10,704 bases of DNA, from positions 1 to 10,704 of the forward strand of contig JAAXHX010000154.1 of NCBI GenBank assembly GCA_012270635.1, in the 5' to 3' direction. Positions 1 through 5,054 of the stretch are shown piece after piece. Numbering within the stretch: the first letter of the stretch is position 1; each line of letters starts with the position of its first letter. The notes below the pieces were generated by a model, which worked only from the letters and a program-made list of their open reading frames with translations, made no database searches and had not been told where the DNA came from. The DNA comes from Dehalococcoidia bacterium (GTDB lineage: Bacteria; Chloroflexota; Dehalococcoidia; Plut-88900). The translations under genes and the position numbers were made by a program.

Positions 1-55
1 GTCAGGTATCAATACGGACGTGCCCGGACCCGGGCCGTGGAACAGTAAAATTGCC

Positions 56-85
56 TTGCGTGCCGAAAAAGCCCAAGCCTATAAT
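56..85 (+). promoter_or_regulatory. Sigma70-type promoter for the pore/RCK operon
   Basis: A -35-like TTGCGT (56-61) and a perfect TATAAT (80-85) are separated by 18 nt, which predicts transcription starting near 92. The first possible in-frame start of the downstream gene, a TTG at 85, overlaps the last base of the -10 box and so lies upstream of the expected transcript start. This argues for the GTG at 112. The 55 bases to the left hold nothing I can identify. Confidence 0.65.
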
Positions 86-100
86 TGCATCCGTCGGGGG

Positions 101-107
101 AGGGGGG
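101..107 (+). promoter_or_regulatory. Ribosome binding site fixing the GTG start at 112
   Basis: A purine run AGGGGGG lies 4 nt before the GTG at 112, inside the transcript predicted from the TATAAT box. It supports GTG 112 over TTG 85. The other candidate start, GTG 241, lacks a comparable site. Confidence 0.5.
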
Positions 108-111
108 ACAA

Positions 112-699
112 GTGAAGCGACAACAGCTTACCGCTGATCGGTTCGAGCGCCTGGGCTCCGACAGGCCTGGCGAAGACGTACTTCGACGAAAGGGCCGTTC
201 CCATCATCCGCTCCGGCTGAGGCCTCGGCTGCCGGGTGTGGTGAACTTCGGCAAGGTGGTTTTCACGGAAACGCCGTTGCTCCTTTCGTTGTCCATCGTC
301 GCGTTCATGGCGGGAGTGGTGGCCACGCTGATCTATTTCCTCGAAAGGAGCTCCAACGCCAACGTCGACAGCTTCGTGGACGCCCTTTGGTGGGCCATAT
401 TCACCATGCAGACTCACGGCAACAGCTGGAGACCCGACACTTTCTGGGGCAGCGTGGTGGCGGGCGCCTGGTCGATTGTCGGCACGATTATCTTCTACGG
501 CGCGATCATAGCCAGCGTAACGGTCTTCTTCATGCGCAGGCGGGAGCGGACGGAAGTGGAACTGATAACGACCATAAAGCGCAACCTGGACGACCTCGAC
601 AAGCTCAGCATGGAAGAGTTGGAACTCCTCCGGGAGTCGACCAACAACCTAGTGGGGTTGCACATAGAGCAGCTGAAAATGCGCAACCCAAACCGGTGA
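112..699 (+). CDS. Two-TM K+-channel-like pore protein with divergent selectivity filter
   Basis: Numbered from GTG 112 the protein has 195 residues. An Arg-rich N-terminus (about 1-45) is followed by TM1 (about 55-77), a pore region (about 89-112), TM2 (about 113-141) and a charged C-terminal helix (about 145-190) that is probably cytoplasmic. The pore context ALWWAIFTM before the filter and TFWG after it match the Ion_trans_2 family of 2TM potassium channels. Where those carry TVGYGD, this protein reads T101-H-G-N-S105-W, and the loop to the WG motif is one residue shorter. Fold and family are well supported; K+ selectivity is not. Two RCK (TrkA-N) genes follow within 1 kb, and RCK domains are the usual cytoplasmic gates of such pores, so this may be a channel with separately encoded regulators. 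The first 43 residues look unlike a typical folded domain, and GTG 241 is an alternative start. Confidence 0.75.
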   Translation: MKRQQLTADRFERLGSDRPGEDVLRRKGRSHHPLRLRPRLPGVVNFGKVVFTETPLLLSLSIVAFMAGVVATLIYFLERSSNANVDSFVDALWWAIFTMQTHGNSWRPDTFWGSVVAGAWSIVGTIIFYGAIIASVTVFFMRRRERTEVELITTIKRNLDDLDKLSMEELELLRESTNNLVGLHIEQLKMRNPNR

Positions 700-727
700 T
701 GAGCATGCCCCCGACCCCCTTCTCGAG

Positions 728-734
728 TTAAAAT
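728..734 (+). promoter_or_regulatory. -10-like box just before the UspA start
   Basis: TTAAAAT lies 7 nt before the ATG at 742, with no Shine-Dalgarno site in between. If it is used, the transcript would start almost at the ATG, giving a leaderless mRNA. No -35 box is visible at 17-18 nt spacing. The UspA gene could equally be read from the promoter at 56-85. Confidence 0.3.
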
Positions 735-741
735 AGCGCTG

Positions 742-1176
742 ATGATTTACCGACGCATCATGGTGGCAGTCGACGGCAACACCGCCGACGAAGAGGCGAT
801 ATCGCTGGCGTGCAGCTTCGCCCAGGAGGGCGGGGGCACGGTGTTCGTGTTGTACGTCATCGAGGTGCCCTGGTCCTATCCCCTCGACGCCGAGATGGGC
901 CTGGAGGTGCGCAAGGCGGAGGCCGTGTTGGACTATATGGAGAGCCTGGCCAAGAGCCAGCACACCTCCGTCCAGACGGAGGTCCTCCAGGCCCGGAACG
1001 CCGGGCTGGGCGTGGTCAAAGCCGCCATTGACCGTCGTGTAGACCTGATAGTGATGAACACCCCCTACGAAAGAAAGTACGGGGAATTCACCCTCGGCAG
1101 CGCTGCGCCTTACGTTCTGGAGAACGCCAGGTGTCACGTCTGGCTTTACCGCGGCCCGATGAACGGGGCCGGATAG
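742..1176 (+). CDS. Universal stress protein (UspA family)
   Basis: This single-domain Usp protein of 144 residues has normal family length. It opens with the beta-1 strand and conserved Asp (IMVAVDGNTADEEA, D11) and ends with the family's beta-strand pair (DLIVM near 101-105, CHVWLYRG near 131-138). Usp domains bind ATP through a G-2x-G-9x-G(S/T) loop after the DLIVM strand. Here the two leading glycines are replaced (N106 and Y109), while the closing G119-S120 remains. ATP binding may therefore be weak or lost, as in the non-nucleotide UspA-like subgroup. It lies 42 nt after the pore gene and 63 nt before the first RCK gene. Usp domains are often linked to ion transporters, so a regulatory role on the pore/RCK set is reasonable but inferred. 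Confidence 0.88.
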   Translation: MIYRRIMVAVDGNTADEEAISLACSFAQEGGGTVFVLYVIEVPWSYPLDAEMGLEVRKAEAVLDYMESLAKSQHTSVQTEVLQARNAGLGVVKAAIDRRVDLIVMNTPYERKYGEFTLGSAAPYVLENARCHVWLYRGPMNGAG

Positions 1177-1210
1177 CCGGGCGCTCAGCCTTGGCGGGAA
1201 GCATAAACTG

Positions 1211-1226
1211 GTCTCCGAAATGAGAC
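1211..1226 (+). repeat. Small hairpin before the first RCK gene
   Basis: GTCTC (1211-1215) and GAGAC (1222-1226) can pair around a 6-nt loop, ending 13 nt before the ATG at 1240. There is no U-tract, so it is not a terminator. It may tune translation of the RCK gene, or be chance. Confidence 0.2.
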
Positions 1227-1239
1227 TTGGGGAACGGGC

Positions 1240-1638
1240 ATGAACATAGTTATCGCCGGATGCGGCAGGGTCGGGGGGAGGCTGGGAACGGTGCTGGACG
1301 CCGAGGGGCACAAGGTCACCGTCATGGACATTGACGGTGACAGCTTCCGTTTCCTGGGGCCCGGGTTCCGCGGCAACGCTATAATAGGAGATGGCACCGA
1401 CGACGATGACCTCGTCCGGGCCGACATTGACGATACCGACGTGTTCGTAGCCGCCACCCGCGCCGATTCCTGCAACCTGCTGGCAGCCCAAAAGGCGAAG
1501 ATACAGTTCAAGGTGCCCAAGGTGGTATGCCGGCTGTACGATCCGGTCCAGAAGGACCTGTTCCGGGACTTCGGCGTCGAAACCGTCACTCCGACCACGG
1601 TGACCGTAGAACTCCTGAAAGACGCCATAGAGAGATAG
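1240..1638 (+). CDS. Lone RCK-N (TrkA-N) NAD-binding protein
   Basis: The 132-residue protein is a single Rossmann domain of the RCK/KTN type. G7-C-G-R-V-G12 is the dinucleotide loop and D30, at the end of beta-2, is the residue that usually holds the adenosine ribose of NAD(H). GDGTDDDDL and the VFVAATRAD strand are typical RCK-N elements. It stops at ...ELLKDAIER with no RCK-C (TrkA-C) domain, so it is about a quarter of a full TrkA. A GGGGAACGGG purine run precedes the ATG. The next gene starts 11 nt downstream and also encodes an RCK protein, so the two probably form a hetero-oligomeric gating ring. The natural partner in this window is the 2TM pore protein, though a TrkH-type transporter elsewhere is also possible. 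Confidence 0.85.
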   Translation: MNIVIAGCGRVGGRLGTVLDAEGHKVTVMDIDGDSFRFLGPGFRGNAIIGDGTDDDDLVRADIDDTDVFVAATRADSCNLLAAQKAKIQFKVPKVVCRLYDPVQKDLFRDFGVETVTPTTVTVELLKDAIER

Positions 1639-1649
1639 GCGGGCAGAGA

Positions 1650-2330
1650 TTGTACATATTGCTGGTCGGAGGGGGGACACTGGCCTACAACCTGGCCAAG
1701 GACCTCATGTCTCGGTCCCATGAAGTGTTGATAATAGAACGCGATCGGGACCGCGGCGCAGAGTTGGCCCGGGACCTGGGAGACGTGGTAATTAGGGGCA
1801 ACGGCTGCGATGCCACCGTGCTTGAAGCGGCGGGAGCTAGCCGCGCCGACACCCTGATTGCCACAACGCGGCGGGACAAAGACAACCTGACGGCCTGCCA
1901 GGTTGCCAAGGCCCGGTTCAGAGTCCCGCGCACCATTGCCACAATAAACGACCCTCGCAACGAGTCTCTATTTGAAAAGCTGGGCGTGGACGTTACCGTT
2001 AGCGTGACCGGCCTCATCCTGTCGCATATAGAGCACCGGATTCCCGAGCAGGCGGCGGTCCCCCTTCTGGACATCCGAGGCTCCGGGGCGGAGCTGGTCT
2101 CGGTGAGAATTCCCGGCAACCGGGGTGTCGACGGTAAGCGGCTGGGGGAAATCGAACTCCCCTCCGGGACATTCATAACCGTCATCATCAACAAGGACGG
2201 TGTGGCCCAGGCTCCGGACCCCGACCTCGTGCTGAACGAGGCCGACGAGGTTATAGCAGTCACCGCCGGACAGGACGAGGACGTGCTGCGGGCCGCGCTG
2301 TTCGGAGAAAATTCCTCGAACTCCGAATGA
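1650..2330 (+). CDS. RCK (TrkA-N plus TrkA-C) potassium uptake/channel regulator
   Basis: The TTG at 1650 is chosen because it sits directly before the first Rossmann strand (YILLVGGG) and 11 nt after the preceding stop; upstream codons in this frame overlap the earlier gene and read as shadow. The 226-residue protein has an RCK-N domain (about 1-130) with dinucleotide loop G7-G-G9-T-L-A12, acidic E30 at the end of beta-2, and the family strands DTLIATTRRDKDNL and RTIATINDPRN. An RCK-C/TrkA-C domain follows (about 138-218) with the EADEVIAVTAGQDED ending. Together with the preceding RCK-N protein it supplies N, N and C domains, compared with N-C-N-C in classical TrkA. NAD(H) or another nucleotide is the expected ligand of RCK-N; a ligand for RCK-C cannot be told. 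Confidence 0.87.
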   Translation: MYILLVGGGTLAYNLAKDLMSRSHEVLIIERDRDRGAELARDLGDVVIRGNGCDATVLEAAGASRADTLIATTRRDKDNLTACQVAKARFRVPRTIATINDPRNESLFEKLGVDVTVSVTGLILSHIEHRIPEQAAVPLLDIRGSGAELVSVRIPGNRGVDGKRLGEIELPSGTFITVIINKDGVAQAPDPDLVLNEADEVIAVTAGQDEDVLRAALFGENSSNSE

Positions 2331-3154
2331 GCAAGAGGCTTGGCTTCCTGGGCCCCGCGGGCACCTTCACCGAGGAGGCCGCCCTCCTCTACGACTCCGA
2401 GGCGAGATTGGTGCCCCTGCCTTCCGTATCCGCGGTGGGTTCGGCGGTGATGTCGGGGATGGTGGAGGAGGGCGTGGTGGCCATCGAGAACAGCATCGAA
2501 GGCTCGGTCACCGATACGCTGGACCTGCTCATCCATGGCTCGGACCTGGCCATCAGGTACGAGGTGGTGTTGCCCATACGTCACTGCCTCCTGGTGCTTC
2601 CCGGCGCCCAGGCCAGCGACATCAGGGTGGTCTATTCCCATCCCCAGGCCCTTGCCCAGAGTCGGCGCTTCCTGGAAAGCTGTTTTCCCAAGGCCCAGAT
2701 GGAGGCGGCGCTGAGCACCGCCGCGGGGGTCGAAGAAGTGAAGAGAGGCGACGGATCAGTGGCGGCGGTGGCGACCAGGCGCGCCGCCGACCTATATGGT
2801 GTCCAGGTCCTCGCCTCGGACATCCAGGAGACGATGGCCAATGTCACCAGGTTCGTGGTCCTGGCCACGGAAGACCATGCCCCCACGGGGTCGGACCGCA
2901 CCTCCCTCTGCTTCTATTTCGATGACGACCGACCGGGAATCCTGGTGGAGGTCCTGGGAGAGTTCGCCCGGAGGGATATCAACCTGGGCAAGATAGAGTC
3001 CCGACCCTCCAGGGACGCCCTGGGACGCTACATCTTCCTGGTGGACCTGTTCGGCCACCGGGAAGACCCGCCTGTAAGCGAAGCTCTCGCCCAGGTGAGG
3101 GACATCACCTCGCGGCTGAGGGTGTTCGGGTCTTACCCACGGTTCAAGGAGTAG
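2327..3154 (+). CDS. pheA: Prephenate dehydratase (phenylalanine biosynthesis)
   Basis: The enzyme converts prephenate to phenylpyruvate, water and CO2, the branch step to phenylalanine. At 275 residues it has the length of a monofunctional dehydratase without chorismate mutase. Visible signatures are GPAGTF (9-14), the ENSIEGSV segment (54-61), SHPQAL (104-109) and the catalytic T174-R175-F176 motif. A C-terminal ACT domain (about 191-270) carries the IESRP element (223-227), part of the Phe-binding feedback site. The start overlaps the preceding RCK stop as ATGA, so translation is probably coupled. Why a phenylalanine gene is last in an ion-pore operon is unclear; simple co-transcription is likely. 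Confidence 0.95.
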   Translation: MSKRLGFLGPAGTFTEEAALLYDSEARLVPLPSVSAVGSAVMSGMVEEGVVAIENSIEGSVTDTLDLLIHGSDLAIRYEVVLPIRHCLLVLPGAQASDIRVVYSHPQALAQSRRFLESCFPKAQMEAALSTAAGVEEVKRGDGSVAAVATRRAADLYGVQVLASDIQETMANVTRFVVLATEDHAPTGSDRTSLCFYFDDDRPGILVEVLGEFARRDINLGKIESRPSRDALGRYIFLVDLFGHREDPPVSEALAQVRDITSRLRVFGSYPRFKE

Positions 3155-3207
3155 CCGGGACGGGGCTTTCGCCTAAGGAGCAATGAAGACCCTGTCGCGG
3201 GCGCGGC

Positions 3208-3465
3208 TCAGTCTTGCTGCTCGGCCCCGGGCCCCCGGCGTCGCCTGACCATCTCGTCCAGCTCGGCAACCTTCTCGGCGGCGGCTTTCTTGCCCTGCTC
3301 CACGGCCTCGTCCACCCGAGCCCTGAACTCCTTTTGAGCGTCCTGTGCGGAGGGGTCGGACGGCTGTCCGTTCTCACCTTGGTACTGGAACTGGGGCGAG
3401 ACGGCCAGGACGATTGCCGCCCCCGCCGCGCCCCCCATGAGAAATCCTAAGATGAATGCAAACAT
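3208..3465 (-). CDS. Small single-TM YtxH-like protein
   Basis: This 85-residue protein has an N-terminal glycine- and alanine-rich membrane helix (FILGFLMGGAAGAAIVLAV, about 4-22), a short polar linker, and a charged helical tail rich in Lys, Glu and Arg (about 42-77). That layout matches YtxH-like small membrane proteins, a family of poorly known function sometimes tied to stress or the envelope. AAGGAG before the ATG is a clear ribosome binding site. It lies 77 nt downstream of the other small membrane protein gene on the same strand and is probably co-transcribed with it. It converges with prephenate dehydratase across a 53-nt gap in which I see no terminator hairpin. Confidence 0.7.
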   Translation of the reverse strand: MFAFILGFLMGGAAGAAIVLAVSPQFQYQGENGQPSDPSAQDAQKEFRARVDEAVEQGKKAAAEKVAELDEMVRRRRGPGAEQQD

Positions 3466-3542
3466 GATCGGGCTCCTTTTACTTCGGCGGAAACATCGAC
3501 GCGAGGTTGGTCAAGGATTTAGGTCAGGGGCCTCGTCGAGGG

Positions 3543-3842
3543 CTATTCCTTGGAAAACTTGCTGAGAAAGGACAGCGCCTTCCTGGCCCCGACCGCCACG
3601 CCCCACGTCTTGATGAGCGGCCTTATCACCGCATCGGTGATCATAGTGGACGTCGCAGCTACGTTTCCCAAGGTGACCCGGGTGTTGTCCAGGTTGCCCT
3701 TTGCGGCGTCTATGAGTCCGCCCATCTTGCGGTAGAAGAGCCAGGCAATCAGGATCAGCACCACGACGAGCAGGGTGCCCAAACCGAAAAATACGATTAG
3801 CACTACGTCTCTAATCGCGCCCAGAACCAAGAAGTCCAACAA
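3543..3842 (-). CDS. Small single-TM membrane protein, hypothetical
   Basis: The protein has 99 residues and starts at a TTG (3842) with AGGAGG 6 nt upstream. A long hydrophobic segment (about residues 5-36) gives one strong TM helix, followed by a cytoplasmic-looking amphipathic stretch with alternating Asn, Thr and Ala (GNLDNTRVTLGNVAATSTMITDAV) and a basic end (VGARKALSFLSKFSKE). The layout recalls DUF948-type small membrane proteins, but I cannot assign it firmly. It has its own good promoter at 3870-3898 and is followed by the YtxH-like gene, so the two probably form a small envelope-protein operon. Confidence 0.68.
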   Translation of the reverse strand: MLDFLVLGAIRDVVLIVFFGLGTLLVVVLILIAWLFYRKMGGLIDAAKGNLDNTRVTLGNVAATSTMITDAVIRPLIKTWGVAVGARKALSFLSKFSKE

Positions 3843-3848
3843 CCTACG

Positions 3849-3854
3849 CCTCCT
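3849..3854 (-). promoter_or_regulatory. Ribosome binding site for the TTG start at 3842
   Basis: A perfect AGGAGG on the minus strand lies 6 nt before the TTG at 3842. It is what selects this unusual start; a second TTG follows at once as codon 2. Confidence 0.6.
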
Positions 3855-3869
3855 GAAAAGTCCGGCGAG

Positions 3870-3898
3870 ATGTTAGCACACGCCTATGGGAGCCGCAA
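3870..3898 (-). promoter_or_regulatory. Promoter of the small membrane-protein pair
   Basis: On the minus strand TTGCGG (3898-3893) and TAACAT (3875-3870) are separated by exactly 17 nt, with an extended -10 TG at the right place (TGCTAACAT). The expected transcript start is near 3863, about 20 nt before the TTG start at 3842. Confidence 0.55.
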
Positions 3899-3920
3899 AC
3901 GTGAGGTATATCCGTGAATA

Positions 3921-4055
3921 TCAGACGTTGCGAGACGTATCCACGACGTCCCATATGGCGTTCCAGACAAGGACGACGCCCGGGCCCTTCAAGAGAATGG
4001 TCGGGATACTAAGCCCTGCCTCCAACCCAAAAAACAAGGTTGACAAACTACCCAA
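3921..4055 (-). CDS. Possible 44-residue hydrophobic peptide
   Basis: An open frame from a TTG at 4055 would give a short peptide with a hydrophobic first half (LSTLFFGLEAGLSIPTILL) and a second part reading GPGVVLVWNAIWDVVDTSRNV. The second half uses codons ending mostly in G or C, like the real genes nearby, and the residue mix is protein-like. No Shine-Dalgarno site precedes the start. It could be a true small membrane peptide, a gene remnant, or chance. TTG 4025 is an alternative start. Confidence 0.22.
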   Translation of the reverse strand: MGSLSTLFFGLEAGLSIPTILLKGPGVVLVWNAIWDVVDTSRNV

Positions 4056-4058
4056 GCT

Positions 4059-4079
4059 ATGGAGCTAATGGCGCTCCAT
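4059..4079. repeat. Inverted repeat, 7-bp arms
   Basis: ATGGAGC (4059-4065) and GCTCCAT (4073-4079) are perfect reverse complements around a 7-nt spacer. It lies downstream of the zinc-ribbon gene on the minus strand, but the nearest T-run in that direction is over 20 nt away, so it is not a standard terminator. It could be a protein-binding site or an mRNA 3' hairpin. Confidence 0.35.
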
Positions 4080-4136
4080 TCCATTGGGGGTCCTAGTACG
4101 GGGGCCGGGGCGTTTTTACGATGTAGGGAAAGAGCC

Positions 4137-4346
4137 CTATCGGACTCTGGGCATGTGGCCCACGCCACTGCCGATGGGCTCGTTGATGAATACGTCGCCG
4201 TTGCGTATCTTCAGGTTATACCCACAACTGGGGTTGCTGCACACCCATGCCTTGTATCTTATGGCAGCTCCCTGTCCACCGAAATCGGAAAGCGGCAACA
4301 GTTCTCCGCTGCTACAGGCCTGGCATGTGGGAAATGATTCAGACAC
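4137..4346 (-). CDS. Small four-cysteine zinc-ribbon protein
   Basis: The protein has 69 residues from GTG 4346, chosen because AGGGGGAGAGAG lies directly before it; an ATG at 4364 would place that purine run inside the coding region. Cysteines are arranged as C8-x2-C11 and, 24 residues later, C36-x4-C41-G, a zinc-ribbon knuckle pattern, followed by YNLKIRNGDVF. The spacing and the CGYN context resemble rubredoxin-like or transcription-associated zinc ribbons. I do not recognise the specific family, and no function follows beyond likely metal binding and possible nucleic-acid or protein contact. The 40 bases upstream are strikingly AT-rich compared with the rest of the window. Confidence 0.72.
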   Translation of the reverse strand: MSESFPTCQACSSGELLPLSDFGGQGAAIRYKAWVCSNPSCGYNLKIRNGDVFINEPIGSGVGHMPRVR

Positions 4347-4365
4347 CTCTCTCCCCCTCCACATT

Positions 4366-4395
4366 GTTAAATTTTTTACAAAGTCTGTATTTCAA
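4366..4395 (-). promoter_or_regulatory. Possible promoter of the zinc-ribbon gene
   Basis: In the AT-rich patch, minus-strand TTGAAA (4395-4390) and TTTAAC (4371-4366) are 18 nt apart. The predicted transcript start near 4359 would leave a very short leader containing the purine-rich ribosome binding site, which favours GTG 4346 over ATG 4364 as the start. The -10 match is only moderate. Confidence 0.33.
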
Positions 4396-4475
4396 TATAA
4401 CACCGAGCAACTTAGTTATGCAAGCCGTAGGCACGAAAGAGTTCAAGGAAGGTAATGGAGCGTCCGCCCTTAGCT

Positions 4476-5054
4476 CTAGGCCGGCGGAGCGGTGCGCGCC
4501 AAGGCGTCCCGGACTTCGGGGTAGGCGTGCTTGGTCATGCGGGCCGGGAGTCTGGGCTTGGGCCCCTCGTCCTCGACTTTAAGGCAGACGAGGATAGGGC
4601 CTGGTCTCTCCAGGATGTCCGGCAGGGCCAGAGAGAACTCCTCCAGCTCATCGAACTCGAAGACGTTGGGGTAGCCCGCGGCCTTCGCCAAGCCCGCGAA
4701 GGAAAATTTCTCCGCACCCGGCAGGGGCTGCGCCCCGCTCAGGCCGTAGACGTTGTTCTGGTAGACGAAGTGGACGAAGTTCGTCGGGGCCATGTTTGCT
4801 ATCGTGACCAGGGACCCGAGGTTCATCAGCAGGCTTCCGTCCGAGTCCACGACCTGGACTTTCAGGTCGGGGCGCCCAAGGGCAAGGCCGAGACCTATGG
4901 AAGACGCCTTGCTCATCGAGTTGATCAGGGGCAGGTGAAACTCCCGTCGGTCGGATATCGAGTCCCAGATGGTGAAGGGGGTCTCCGTGGTTATCATCAC
5001 GGAGTCTCCCTGGTGACGGGAGATAGCCTTGAGGGCCTCGATGCCGGGAATCAT
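4476..5054 (-). CDS. ThDP decarboxylase beta subunit (sulfopyruvate/phosphonopyruvate type)
   Basis: This 192-residue protein is the thiamine-diphosphate-binding (PP) half of a two-subunit 2-oxoacid decarboxylase, about the size of ComE. The ThDP/Mg motif is visible as D70-S-D72-G-S-LLMNLG, continuing to YQNNVYG (98-104) with the metal-ligand Asn. The first glycine of the usual GDG is serine here. Other family elements are the NSMSKASSIGLGLALG segment (45-60) and a C-terminal strand ILVCLKVEDEG. ATG 5054 overlaps the alpha-subunit stop as ATGA, so the two chains are coupled. Candidate reactions are sulfopyruvate to sulfoacetaldehyde or phosphonopyruvate to phosphonoacetaldehyde. No other coenzyme M, taurine or phosphonate gene lies in this window, so the true 2-oxoacid substrate is open. 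Confidence 0.83.
   Translation of the reverse strand: MIPGIEALKAISRHQGDSVMITTETPFTIWDSISDRREFHLPLINSMSKASSIGLGLALGRPDLKVQVVDSDGSLLMNLGSLVTIANMAPTNFVHFVYQNNVYGLSGAQPLPGAEKFSFAGLAKAAGYPNVFEFDELEEFSLALPDILERPGPILVCLKVEDEGPKPRLPARMTKHAYPEVRDALARTAPPA

Larger units (their letters stand above)
3899..4136. other. Intergenic stretch between small genes
   Basis: No firm gene is seen here. It holds a weak candidate peptide on the minus strand (3921-4055), a perfect 7-bp inverted repeat (4059-4079), and a consensus TTGACA (4040-4045) on the plus strand whose best partner is only GCTAAT at 18 nt. No tRNA-like cloverleaf was recognised. An open frame on the plus strand (3886-4068) has no protein-like character. 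Confidence 0.5.

Noticed and set aside
85..111. TTG at 85 as start of the pore gene
   Set aside because: It overlaps the last base of the TATAAT box, so it lies upstream of the expected transcript start; GTG 112 has its own ribosome site.
3183..3248. 21-residue frame on the plus strand with AAGGAG just before the ATG
   Set aside because: The spacing of 2 nt is too short, the peptide is Arg/Ala-rich, and it runs into the antisense of the YtxH-like gene.
3886..4068. 60-residue plus-strand frame in the sparse region
   Set aside because: The residue mix is not protein-like, there is no ribosome site, and the opposite strand shows better coding character.
4040..4069. TTGACA plus GCTAAT as a plus-strand promoter
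   Set aside because: The -35 is perfect, but the -10 lacks the key second-position A and no gene follows on that strand.
4473..4490. GCTC/GAGC pairing around the beta-subunit stop as a terminator
   Set aside because: The stem is only 4 bp and there is no T-run.
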